From positions 462,501 to 526,500 of the forward strand of contig JAEMWC010000118.1 in the NCBI GenBank assembly GCA_016490735.1: a stretch of DNA of 64,000 nucleotides, written 5' to 3'. Position numbers and translations under genes: made by a program. Shown in pieces: positions 23,349 through 34,598 of the stretch. This stretch comes from Pachyseris speciosa. Taxonomy: Eukaryota > Cnidaria > Anthozoa > Scleractinia > Pachyseridae. Below the pieces are notes generated by a model that did not search any database, had not been told where the DNA came from, and worked only from the letters and a program-made list of their open reading frames with translations. Numbering within the stretch: position 1 is the stretch's first letter; the number at the start of each line of letters is the position of its first letter.

Positions 23349-23561
23349 TGTGGTAAATGACATTGCGAACTGAGCTACGAACTAGGAACATTCGAACACT
23401 GCGAGTTGTGTGACGTGGCATTTGTGATAATTCGTGTAGTGTATATGTAGTGATATTTGTCCTTACATAAGAGCCTGCAATCCTTGTGGTTGTAGTTTTC
23501 CGCCATGTTTTATTGAATGAGAGTTGGTGATTAAAGCCTGATTTTCCGGCAAACGTCTTCA
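23349..23561 (+). repeat. Gypsy 3' LTR
   Basis: It is 213 bp, begins TGTGG, ends TTCA and is followed by GGCCA. It differs from the 5' LTR at only a handful of positions, so the insertion is young. Confidence 0.9.
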
Positions 23562-24914
23562 GGCCACTTTCGCGCAGGTACGTTTGTCAAATCCAGACAG
23601 ATAATTCACTGAAATAGGTCGACAAGGCTGCAGAAGACCCAAAAAGCCGTTTGTCGCTGCAAAATTACTCATTGGACAACATTGGCACAATAGCCTGGAA
23701 ATATCTGTGTGAAATAGCACACAAACTGCGGTGATAAACATGACAATAGAACGCATTGTTGGAAAACAAAAATAAAACTATATCGTTTAACTTGACGTTT
23801 GTCATGTTTATCACCGCAGTTTGTGTGTTATTTCTTGTTAAGCTACGATGGCCAAAGACAAAGAGTATTTGCGATATCTGTGTGAACTCGCAAAAACGTA
23901 CGGCCAGAAATTTGGCCGAAGTGGGTCCAAAACCGGCGTTTTTTGGATCGGACCAGCCCGGGAATCACTCCACAGCACTGAGAACGAGGGACTAAGAGAG
24001 TGAGGGAAGAGAAGGGGCGGAGGAGAAGAGAAAAAAGCACTAATGACTCTTTTAGTCTTTATAATGGCTACTTTGGAGATAGGTTTTGAACAGGAAAAAA
24101 GTGCACCGGCAAAGGCCACTTTCGCGCAGGTAAGTTTTGTCAAATCCAGACAGATAATTCACTGAAACAGGTCAATAAGGCTGCAGAAAGCCCATTATAT
24201 ATATTGCCCATTCCTATATTGTATAGGATATCTGGGCATCCAGAAGTTTTTACTGCCATAATAATAATAATAATAATAATAATAATAGCAATAATATTTA
24301 TCCAGGGAGCCCACTTGCCTTGGCGGTTTTCAGTGGGGCCCTGCAAATAATAATATATAATAAATGAAATAAAATTACCTAAAAAAATGATATTACAAGA
24401 TTACAATAAATAAACTAAACTTGATAAAATAAAATAAACTTGATAAAATGTGTTCCCTCTACTTTTTCAGTTGTTTATTTATGCACGGCTTTTTCACACT
24501 TGTTTATTACAGTGTCTTTGTTTCTCCGCGTGCACCTATGCGAGTTATAGAGAATCAGTCGTATAAAAGTTATGCATCAAAATAAATAATAAGCTCAACT
24601 GCGAATTCACACTTCTTGCCGAGTTTATTTAACATAACGTTGGAAATAATAATTGCTTAGTGCTAATTTTCTTCATATCCGTGTTCTTTATTTTTCCTGA
24701 GGAAGAATTCCCGCTGCTTTTAAGGCTCATTTGCCAGGGTTGTAGCGAGCCTATAGGACCTTGGACCCAGGCCTACAAAATTTCAACCTACCCGTCCTAC
24801 GTATTATTGTGCCGTTGAGAGAAATAAACAGTTTACTGGCAGAAATTCTTCGCGAAGAAAGAAAACGCAATTTATCAACGTATCTTAGGATTATAACGAT
24901 CGCAACCACTCTGT
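23562..24914. other. Repeat-rich gene-free stretch
   Basis: The stretch 23562-24180 contains two diverged copies of a repeat (motifs CAGACAGATAATTCACTGAAA and GGCCACTTTCGCGCAGG) also seen at 19175-19527. Inverted copies of GACAAACGTCAAG-type and TTTATCACCGCAG sequence lie at 23725-23830. An ATA/ATT microsatellite (24258-24290) and an AT-rich LINE-like tail follow. No gene is supported. Confidence 0.6.
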
Positions 24915-25044
24915 AAGGGTGAGATTACGATCTCGAAAGCATGGGAAAACCCACAGGCTATGGAAAGTGCTACCGACAATCGTACAGCGGTTACATATGG
25001 CAGCAAAGCTCCTGAGCAGCTGTGACGTCAAATATTTCAAGAGC

Positions 25045-25271
25045 CTTCACAACTCTGCTTACCCTTCCAATCACCACAGCCACTGCGCGCAGAGAGGTCT
25101 TTTAGTGCCCTGAAAAGACTCAAGACCTACTTGAGGTCAACAATGAAAGAGGATCGTCTTAGTGGGCTTGCGCTAATGCGTATTCATAAACATGATGTTT
25201 CTTTGAATGCTGAGGATATCCTTGACGATTTAGCAGACTGTGGTAGCAGGAGGATGGAGCTCCTCTTTTAG
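25045..25271 (+). pseudogene. hAT transposase C-terminal fragment
   Basis: The + strand encodes the C-terminal dimerisation region of a hAT transposase of the ZMYM/52-kDa-repressor type: TLLTLPITTATA, then after a one-base shift RSFSALKRLKTYLRSTM, then RLSGLALMRIHKHD, ending at TAG 25269-25271. The upstream part of the transposase is missing. A copy of the sequence just upstream (24915-25020) is repeated at 25615-25730 without the coding tail. Confidence 0.65.
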
Positions 25272-26644
25272 GCTACCAAGTAGTTCTATTTTCTCAAATG
25301 GCAAGAGAAAAAGTTTGCCATTTTAACCCTTTGTACTCCCGATCTCACCTTCGCAAACGGCGACAGCCGAGCGGCAAATGCATAATGATTAGTGGCATCG
25401 TTGGTTCTATTAATATATCTACAAGCGGCCAGAGGCGGATCAAGGAGAAGTGTTGCGGGATTGCAACCCTTCTAGGAATAGTTTTTTCTTTCTCAAATTT
25501 GTGTGCGTGGTAAAGGGGAGTTCAGATCACATTCACTCATGGCAAATAAAACGGTCAATTTGCATTTCAAGATAAACGAAATGGTCATTTCTTACTTAGG
25601 AGGGGTGAGATTACTTAGGAAGGGTGAGATTACGATCTCGAAAGCATGGGAAAACGCACAGGCTATGAAAAGTGCTACCGACAATCGTACAGCGGTTACA
25701 TATGGCAGCAAAGCTCCTGAGCAGCACCTGAGCTGCTCCTGAGCATCAGATACTGGATTATGAAAATTTTGGCTCTCTGTTTCAAAATTATGGTGAAGTT
25801 CAGGGAATAGTTTTTTCTTTCTCAAATTTGTGTGCGTCTGGTGGTTAAGGAGAGTTCAGATAACATTCACTCATGTCAAATAAAACGGCCAATTTGCATT
25901 TCACGACAAACAAAATGGCCATTTTTTGCTTAGGGAATAGTGGATTATGAAACTTTTGGTTTTCTGTTTCAAAATCATGGTAAAATTCAGGGTATATATC
26001 TTGACTTCACAAACACTTTTCGAGTCTGAGGAATGCATGAAATGGCGTTTTAGAGGTTTCAGTAAAAAGAATTTCCCGGGGAGCATACCCCCCTCACCGC
26101 CCTAGAAGCTCGCAACTTCGGCGCTCGATACACGCCTTTGGCGTGATAACGACTCTCGCGTTAAAAACAGGCCTACAACTATTGTTTGCTATTCTAGAGC
26201 GTTTCCAGTAGACCTATACGTGGTATCGAAAGTCACAACTCCGGCCGGTGAAAAACAATCGGCCTCTTTGGCCCTTGAAATAAACAGGTTTTGTGTCTCG
26301 AAAGACATCTTTTGTTTCCATAACAGATAACAGGGCATTATTTGACTCGATTGTCATGGACGTCAGACTCAATTCGATTCAGAGAGCACTCTTCGCCTGA
26401 AAAACCTCCTTAAACGGTCACTAAAAACCTCCAAAAATGGGCTAGGAAAAAACACTTCTCACATTCTAAGACAGCTGTGCCTGGTTACAGGTGCAAAATA
26501 GTAAAAAGTGATTTTAAATAAGTTCACAACTTCTCTTTTGAACTTCGAGGGAGTCCAGCGACGTCGCTGGAACGTTTTCACTGACTATATAATTATTCCA
26601 AAATAGAACCGATGATGACGAAGGAAATCGATGACGACATCGGG
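25272..26644. other. Duplicated non-coding sequence
   Basis: A block of about 125 bp (25475-25600) is repeated at about 25803-25925. The block at 25615-25730 repeats 24915-25020. The end GTTTTAACCCTTTG near 25320 resembles the TTAA MITE family. No gene is supported up to the BEL element. Confidence 0.6.
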
Positions 26645-29502
26645 TGTTGAGGATACTAGACAAAGTCTCAGTTTTTATTAGATCAATCATCGATTAGCTT
26701 GATTGCGTGAAATATCAGATGACATTGATAAAGCTAATTTTATCAATTCTTATTTTACATCTATTGGTGAAAATCTGTCACAGAAGCACTCTACTCCTGA
26801 TGACTTTGATATACTGAATCACATCTATAGCATTTCTCCTACTACATATTCTACAGAAATAAGTATCACTCAAATCGCTAAAGACCTCGAAAAGGTGAAA
26901 GCCAAGAAGGCCCCTGGACCAGATGGGATCTCATCAAAAGTTTTATCCTTGATCAAATCTTCTGCTGCTGATGGCCTATTCACTGTTTTTCACAAAAGCT
27001 CAAGTTTGAAAAAATTTCCTGATATATGGAAACAAGCTAAAATTACTCCAGTCTACAAGAAAGGCTCCTTCTCTGATGTTTCGAATTACAGACCAATTTC
27101 TTTACTCAGTATTCCTGGTAAGCTCCTGGAGAATCAAATCTGCTCTATTATTGATAGTCACTTGCAAGCTTGCGATCTACTAAGTGAACATCAGTGGGGC
27201 TTTAGAAAAGGTCACTCTACTGAAGACTTACTACTTACTATGATAGAAAAATGGAAGCTAGCTATGGACAAGGGACACATTGTTGGGGTAATTTTTATAG
27301 ACTTTCAAAAAGCTTTTGACACTGTTTCACATGAGATCCTATCTCTAAAGCTAAATGCAGTTGGTATCTCTGGCCCATTATATGTGGCTGATGAATTATT
27401 TATTTGATAGATATCAATTTACAGAAATAAACAACAAAAGGTCGGCTCTTCTTCCTATTAAATTTGGTGTCCCTCAAGGATCCCTGCTCGGCCCAAGATT
27501 ATACACTATCTATACCAATGACCTTCCTAACCAAGTTAAAGATGGCTCGTCCATGATGTATGCTGACGATACTACACTTTACACAATTGGTTCAAGTATT
27601 GACCAAGTTATCTCATCTTTGAATGCTATGATGTCACAGATATCTAAGTGGGGCTCTCTAAACAAATTGACTATTCACCCTTTAAAAACTGAAGCTATGA
27701 TTCTGGCAAAGTAGCAATTTATTGGTCCTTTGCAGCCTTTGCACTTTGGCGTTGGCTTTGTGAAGCTCGTCAACTCTACAAGCTGTCTGGGTGTTACAAT
27801 TGATAATAAACTCTCGTGGCACTCCCAAGTAGACACTGTTAAAGCTTCTTTTTCCAAAAAAATTGGTGCGCTGAGGAGAATGTCATACTTACCTAAGTCA
27901 ACTTTGGAAGAAATATATTTTAAAACAATTATACCAAGCATAACTTATGGAATATCGGTATGGGGAAATTGTTCCCAATCATTACTTAATAGTTTAGATC
28001 ATATTCATGCTCGTGCATGTCGTATAATTAATCGTCTTCCCTCTTCACAAGAAAGCAGCTCATGTTTGCTTCAGTGTAACTGGCTCCCTATTAGTTATTT
28101 GTATAAAAGGCGTATATTACTTAAGATGCATCAAATTTTTGCAGGGGCTGCTCCCAGCCAAATTTTAGAAATGTTTTCATTATCATCCAGATCACAAAGA
28201 TTTTGTAATCAATTTAATATTATTAGGGTACAGTCTGAACTTGGTAGAAGTTCCCTTCAATATAGAGGCCCAAATATATGGAACTTTATAAATAAAAAAG
28301 CTAAACCATGTAATGTTAGCAAAGAAGGGTTTAAAGCAATAATTAGGAAGCACTCAAAAGATATTCTTAATTTTTCTTTCCATAAGGAAGCCATTGTAAT
28401 CTCAAACAAGAATGATGACTTTATTTACTATTAATATTAGGATTCATCAAGTTCCTTATTTAAGTTTATTTATTATTATTATTTATTATCTATTAATTAT
28501 TTATTTTAATTAATACCTATGGCAGCCTCCTTGTAATTAAGCTTTGGAGTGATTGTAATTATGATTGCTTTAGTTTATAACTTATTTTACATATCTTAGA
28601 TAGTTTCATAGCAGGTCCACATCAGCTCATAGCTGCCGATGCAACTATTACTCTGGTAATTTTTGTAATCTTAACCTGCATTTTAAAAGAAAAAAAAAAG
28701 TAACGAACTTAGTAACAATGCTTACGTATGTTTTTCTAGTTTTCCTATTGGTTTTGTAATCGGACCTTTTAGCGTCATCACGCGTATATAAAGCTTAGCT
28801 AGCGTCCTTTTACCAGAGTTTCGTAATACTTCGCCTTGATTAGTTGTACCTTTGCTGTTCTTCGTTTCTTAACCTTGGCACAAGCGGGACCGATATGTAA
28901 GTGATTTTCGTGGTTTTATCTAGTTTGTTTTTAGATTTAGTTTGTTCTATTTTGGGCGAAAGCAGATTTATGTACAGAATCGTACAGTTGTTAGTTGTTA
29001 CAGTTGTTAGTTGTACAGTTGTTACAGTTGTTAGTTGTCTTCATGCAAAAGAGTGTATGAGAGCCTTATTTAGTGAACGCCCACATCTTAGACTAGGCTA
29101 TTCTGGATTGTTGATCGGCCCCAAATGTTCATCTTTGATTTATTATACAATCTCGAGTAGTTTTAACGTAGTCTATTATGATTTGTTTATGTCATTTTTA
29201 TATTGATCGTTGTTATTTTTGTCGCGTTATCGACGTAGACACGTACATTGTTACACGCCCCTTGATCTTTTGTTACGCGGCATTTCAAGTGAATTGATTA
29301 GAAATTCGTTGTATTGTTATTTCAGTTTACGATCGTTACTATTTGAAGCAATAAATCGCTGTTAACCGTCGACTTGGTTTTCCGTGATTCTTGCTACCTC
29401 GCAGACGACCCGTAAGATAGTCCCGACACTTAGCAGACACGCCTTAAGCGACACACTTCGAAGTTTGACTCGTTCGTTTTTTAAGTCGCCGCAAGCGTCA
29501 CA
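26645..29502 (+). repeat. BEL 5' LTR (split by a LINE)
   Basis: LTR sequence covers 26645-26709 and 28699-29502. Compared with the 3' LTR, about ten bases at the LINE junction are missing. A run of GTTAGTTGT-type units is expanded at about 28988-29038, and a short stretch is added near 29405-29420. A TATA-like GTATATAAAG lies at about 28785 and AATAAA at about 29350, so promoter and polyadenylation signals are visible. Confidence 0.9.
26710..28698 (+). mobile_element. 5'-truncated LINE inside the BEL 5' LTR
   Basis: The insert encodes the reverse transcriptase of a jockey/CR1-group LINE in three open pieces. The first (26703-27407) carries KVKAKKAPGPDGISSKVL, ITPVYKKGSFSDVSNYRPIS, HQWGFRKGHST and VIFIDFQKAFDTVSHE. 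After a frameshift near 27400 come GVPQGSLLGP and MMYADDTTLY, then an in-frame TAG at 27712-27714. The thumb and C-terminus run to 28434. The endonuclease is missing, and the 3' end is an A-rich tail (28683-28699). The insertion removed about ten bases of LTR instead of duplicating a target. Confidence 0.85.
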
Positions 29503-29894
29503 GTAAAATATCGCCACTTCGTGTCGCCAATGGTCATGAATTCTAGTTAATCTTCGCCTTTATCATTTGGTACTTTGTTTCCGTGGCCAAACAATGAGTG
29601 TTGTTAGCGCACAATTTTTTAACTAAGACTAGTGAGCGGCACGACGGAAGACTTGTGGTTGTAGTTGTAGTTTTCTTTTTATTTCCTATGCGTTTCGTCT
29701 CTCACGGAGACTTCATCAGGGAATGAATACAACTAACATAGAACAGCATATTTAACACATTCGTGTTTCTAAGTTTAACTTAACATGGAAGTGATTAATA
29801 ATAAAAACATGCTGTTGCCGGACGTTACAAAAAAACGCCCAAAATACGTATGTGATTGCGTGTTGTTAAAGTTTGGGGTCCATCCGGTCACAGC
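29503..29894 (+). other. BEL leader between 5' LTR and gag
   Basis: This is non-coding leader between the LTR end and the gag ATG at 29895. I could not assign a primer-binding site with confidence. Confidence 0.7.
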
Positions 29895-29911
29895 ATGAAG
29901 TCAAAATCTGA

Positions 29912-29917
29912 AAGGTC
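29912..29917. repeat. Polinton target-site duplication, left copy
   Basis: AAGGTC lies here and again at 48269-48274, directly outside the two TIRs. Six bases is the standard Polinton target duplication. Confidence 0.93.
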
Positions 29918-30148
29918 AGTAGTATAGTAATTGGGGGTACCAACGCATTTTTATGGAACCAGCGCATTTTCCACCAATTAAATCTATATGTTTTTAAAAT
30001 TTGATGGTACCAGATTTTGATATAATTTGATGATACCAATTTTTGATACAATTTTTGATACAATTTGATGGAATCTATAGTTGTTCTTTTTCTTTCTCGG
30101 AAAAATCACCAAGCGTGACATTCTCGGAAAAACAGGAAATGAGTCATG
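29918..30148. repeat. Polinton left TIR
   Basis: 231 bp, inverted against 48050-48268. It is longer than the right copy by one extra 12-bp unit (TTTTTGATACAA type) in a run of GATACAA/GATGGTACC-like subrepeats. Otherwise the arms match almost base for base. Confidence 0.93.
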
Positions 30149-30190
30149 GTATATCCTATTGTTTCAGATCACGAGACGGTTGCCTCTGAC

Positions 30191-30321
30191 CGACACAGCT
30201 GTGTCGTGACGTCATGGCTTTGGTTTGTTAAGAACCGTTCGGTACTGTATTGATACAGTCCTCGCTGGTTTGAACAATGTTGGCGACAAAACGGCACAGC
30301 TGTGCCGTGACGTCATGACGT
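30191..30321. promoter_or_regulatory. Two palindrome + CRE modules inside the left TIR
   Basis: CGACACAGCTGTGTCG (30191-30206) is followed at once by TGACGTCA (30207-30214). CGGCACAGCTGTGCCG (30292-30307) is followed at once by TGACGTCA (30308-30315) and a further TGACGTC. Each module is a perfect 16-bp palindrome with a CAGCTG core plus a full cAMP-response-type site, 101 bp apart, between the TIR and the 3' end of the polymerase gene. A regulatory or replication role is inferred from position and symmetry. Confidence 0.55.
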
Positions 30322-30329
30322 CTTTGGAT

Positions 30330-33300
30330 TTACTTTTTGATGGCATAGTGTCCGTATGCGTAACTGTTGATTCCGTCTTTTGATAAATATCTTTTGTCAT
30401 CAAAACAACTGAGTGATACCTTGTTGATTTCATAACTACCCAATTGATGATTTTGACTTCTGATTGTTTTCATTTTGTGATGCATCTGTTTATTATTTAG
30501 TAGTGTCTCTCATATAACTCTCATGTTTGATATTCTTTTTGATTACAATCTTTTTTCTTCCTTTGGCTGTTTTTCCTCCTTTTTGATTATCTTTCATATA
30601 GCTGTACATCTTCGATCGCAAACCTATGAATTCAGTTATTGGTATACCTGCTGCTTCATCTTTCATTTTACCAATTACTTTTTTATTTGACTTATCAAAA
30701 TATGGTGAACTCTCAGAGTAGTCACTGTTGTCAAATTTATCTTTATCATTCCAGAAGTCTGAGTAGACATCTTCAGCTTCAATTTCATAAGTTAAACTGT
30801 CTGTGTCTGTGAAGAGTAGCTTAGCTTTATTACCGTACTTTTGTTTAATGTAATTATAGTGAAAATCATACATCAACGTCTTGCTAAGATCAAGAATACA
30901 CATTCCTTCATATGCCGGCCTGTTTAAAGTTAGTGTTTCTTTAATCTTATCCACAGCTACTAGATTTTCATTGAATATTTACTGCTTACATAAGTTGGTT
31001 TACTTACTAGTTTTGTAAGTTTATTCTCATCTGTTACTAGTCTTACATCTACTCTTTTTCTGAGGTCTTCCATTGTTTTACCAAAAACTGAATTATTCAT
31101 CAGCTTGAAGAAGTCTTTCTCAAAAGCATTTTTGGCATTTGTTCTTTTCTGTGTGTTATAATCAATATACTGTCTAAGCCAAGGGGATTGATTGAACTCT
31201 AAGACTCTATGGATTTTAGTTATTTTCAAACCAAGATTGGTGTATAATTGGAGGTTTCTATAATGGAGCACATACTTTTCTTTATTGCTCAATGTTGGGA
31301 TAAGCTTATGAACTAAACCTGTGGAGATATTATATTTCTTTGCTATGTTTTTACAATAGTCTGATAGCATATCCCCAGTCACTTTAATCTTTTCAGGTCC
31401 AAGTGGGTAGTCATTATGCAGATCATGCAACTCTTCAGGGTATTCAAGATCAACTTCAAGTATTAATCCCTTTTTACCATCTTCTTTATAATTAGATAGG
31501 TCTAATTTATTGATCTGATCATTGGTTAACCATTTGAATCCACCTGTTGGAAGGTATTGTGACATAGCCCAACCATAAAGATTGTTAGCATCAAGATACA
31601 TGATATACTTAGAGGGCGCCTTCTCATTGTAATCTTTCATGTATTTATTGTTTGCTTTACCGTATCTATTGGTTATGTAACTGATTCCACCACGCAGGCC
31701 CTTTTCAATAAACTGATACATATCAATATCTGTCATCAATTCTAATTTTATGTTTGTCATTTTTAGCATTGCATCCCAAGATAGCCCAGGAGATGTGAAA
31801 TAGTGACAAGGATCCAGTTTGTAGTATTCAAGACATGTTTTCCTGAAGTTTTCAAACACATCAGCTAATAGTAGTATGTCAAATTTCAGGTACAGGTCAT
31901 GATACTCACCCATATTATTGAGAGAGAATTTTTCCCACACATTCTGAGCATGCTTATAGTCTTCATCTGTTATGTGTTCATTATTCAGTATGCTGTAAAA
32001 GTCTTCTTTTGTAGGTAGCTTTTCATTAAATTTATTGAAACTGTCCATGTAGTCATAGGGATAAACTCCCTTTTGTGCCATCAAATCAAGATCCCTACCT
32101 TTAAACTCTTGAGAGGTATATTCAAGGCTTCTTTTGGTAGATTACTGACCAATTTTTCCAGACTTGAGCTCATGAATTGGAAACTATCAATAAATGTTAG
32201 GTGATTACCAAGCATGAAGGCCATGTATTTCTCCATGTTGTTGGGGATTGCGTTGATTGTCATTTGAGAGTCTTCACCTTTCTTATTTTTGTAAGTATGC
32301 TTCTTGACAATTGATCCAATTTCTTGCATAATGAAATGGCTGTCATAACCTCTCAGATTGTGGAATATAACTGGTATTTTTATTTCTTCTGGATTTACTC
32401 TAAGTTTCAGGTTACATTCTTGATGAGCAGAACCTCTATATTTACCAGTAATGTGACAATGGTCTCGGACTCTAATATCCTTATCAGTGTACTTCTTATC
32501 ACAAATATGACACACCTCAGCTTTTTGGAATTCTTCTTTATCTTCTTTAGTCATTCTCAATGGTTTGTTGAATTCCTTTTTCATCACCTTTTTGCAATAT
32601 TTAACTTCATCTAACATAGCTTCCATGAATTTGTAAACAGCCTTTTCACCTCTGTAAACTGTACCAGGTTTGCTATGCTTATCATCATAACAACAAACAA
32701 CCTTATATCCATATCCACAGTCTGTATGCTTCTGATAGGCTTCAGTGTATGATTCACCATTGTTGGGTTGACAACCATGTATTTTCTCTGTTATGGCCTC
32801 AAAATCAGCATAAATTACAAAAGGTACAGGCTGCTGTTTATGAAAGTTATTGAATTTTAATGTGTTTTTACCTTTTTCAGGCATTTTAATTGCTTGTGTG
32901 CCATTCACCTGAATACAGTTTTCCTTGTGATCAATTAATATTCTCTCAGATGAGAAACATTGCAAACAATGTAAACAGAAATGCTTTCTTTCCTTGTGTT
33001 TAGTCTGATTATACATAAACTTGTTAAAATCTTTAATCAGCACATAATGCTTGTTTTCATCTTCAGTTATCAGAAGGAGATTCATACAGTCTTCATATTT
33101 TTCTTTTGAGACATAAATTGGATATGGTTGTTTATTCTCATAACCGAAAACATTGATGTTGATCTCATTCTGTTTTTCTATCTTGTTATACTGTTTAGTG
33201 GTTACAGGGAATTCAATTCCTGTGTAATTTAAGTTGTCAACATATTTGTTATCAACTTTTTTAATCCTCTGTGGATCTTTGTCTTGTGGGTTTAAATGCC

Positions 33301-34067
33301 TGATGTGACACCATCGGAAACATTCATTATCCTCATTTTTCAAGTTAATTAAACCTTTCTGCTGGTAGTCACATTGAGGTAATGACTATCAACAGATTCG
33401 ATTGTCCAACCAGACCCCTCAGAAACCCAAACTGCAATCTTATTTATTATTTGTTGTTTTGACTCTTGTAGTGATTCATTGATCTCTTGATTATTTATGA
33501 TTGTTTCAGCTTGACTGTTGAAAAATGCGGTTTTGAATTCTATTTCCCCGTCAGTCATTTTTGTAAATGTTACCCTGAGTGTTTCAACGAATTTCAATCC
33601 TTTCATATCACTCAATAATTTTTTGATGTGTGTTTCGATTGCCATTCTTGTATTCAGTAGTTGCTCTAGCGGGTCTTTGTTATTTCTAATGTCAATTTCA
33701 AAAGACTTAGTGTAACCCTTTAGAGCTTTTTCAGTTTGTAATATCTTATTTCTAGGTGCAGGCACAGGCACTGTCTTTTTGTCCTTGGTTTAGGAACAGG
33801 TCTCAATTTCTCTATTTCTTCCAGCCATTCTTTAGGTGGATCTGGCAATCTTTTCCTCTCAAAGTAATCAACCAATTCTTTCACAGTTGGTCTTTGTGTT
33901 ACTCTCTTCAGTTTTTTAGTTCTTGGTGGAGGTGTTGGTTTGTAATCATCTACCACAACAACCTTTGGCTTCTTCTGTTGCTTCAACAACAGATTGATTA
34001 ATTGAGATTTACTAAGTTTTTCAAGATCACTCTTGTTCATACTAATGGTTGAGATAATTTTTTCCAT
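30330..34067 (-). pseudogene. pPolB: Protein-primed family B DNA polymerase (five frame breaks)
   Basis: This is the Polinton replicative polymerase, expected to copy the element from a protein primer bound at the TIRs. From the ATG at 34067 the N-terminal region is basic and proline-rich. The middle has a C2H2-like finger (CLHCLQCF...H...C), the exonuclease motif FVIYADFEA and YDSHFIM. The polymerase motifs follow: LDANNLYGWAMSQY (motif A), KLMNNSVFGKTM (motif B) and LLFTDTDSL (motif C). The C-terminus ends at 30330. The frame changes near 33775, 33355 (with apparent loss of some coding sequence), 32095, 30975 and 30495, several in short homopolymers. The gene is dead unless these are assembly errors. 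Its leader shares the TTTAAACGCA class with the two genes upstream. Confidence 0.92.
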
Positions 34068-34162
34068 TATATAAATTCTATATATTTTTATCTTTAAAAG
34101 GTTTTATATTGCGTTTAAATATGTTTTTAAATTCAATTAATCCAAATAATGAATCCATTGAA

Positions 34163-34558
34163 CTATAATTCATAACCATCATCCACATCAGAATAAGGAT
34201 CAGGAATATAAAAAGGATCACACATATCCCTTCTCCTTTTCAAATCAGAATCTATAATTCTATCCATAATATCACGATTATCATTTATTACCCTGATTGC
34301 TTCATCTCTGCTAACTTCTCCATCACTCATAAGTAATTCTATTTGTCCTTCAATCATCATATTAGTGTGCACTTTTGAAGCATGTTTTTTTGTTTTCATG
34401 TGAGTCCATTTACCTGCTAATGTATAATTTTTACCATTATTGCAAGCATCACAATACCAATCTTTATTGAGCATGCATTCGGTCTTGTTTTTTCTTCTTT
34501 GATCATCAGTTAGAACTCTAGGTCTTCCACGACCTCTTTTGACATTTTTATTTTCCAT
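34163..34558 (-). CDS. C2H2 zinc-finger/AT-hook protein of the Polinton
   Basis: This is an intact 131-codon frame. Residues 8-13 (RGRGRP) form an AT-hook. Residues 36-59 form a C-x2-C-x13-H-x5-H zinc finger of the U1/matrin-like C2H2 type (WYCDAC...H...H). The C-terminal third is acidic and ends DVDDGYEL. It is therefore a likely DNA- or RNA-binding protein in the nucleus. It lies between the polymerase and nuclease genes on the same strand. Its 55-nt leader is strongly similar to that of the polymerase gene, including TTTAAACGCA and ATATATAGAATT, which suggests co-regulation as an early gene. Its exact role is unknown. Confidence 0.65.
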   Translation of the reverse strand: MENKNVKRGRGRPRVLTDDQRRKNKTECMLNKDWYCDACNNGKNYTLAGKWTHMKTKKHASKVHTNMMIEGQIELLMSDGEVSRDEAIRVINDNRDIMDRIIDSDLKRRRDMCDPFYIPDPYSDVDDGYEL

Positions 34559-34598
34559 ATAATATAATTCTATATATTTATTTCTTTAAAACACTTTA

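Noticed and set aside
28901..29206. 101-codon ORF in the BEL 5' LTR
   Set aside because: It lies in LTR sequence, includes the expanded short repeat and is not open in the 3' LTR.
29866..30063. 65-codon ORF in the left TIR, and its twin at 48135
   Set aside because: Both are translations of the TIR; the right one continues into BEL gag by chance.
30212..30433. 73-codon ORF between the left TIR and the polymerase
   Set aside because: It is a shadow of the frameshifted polymerase C-terminus in another frame plus non-coding sequence.
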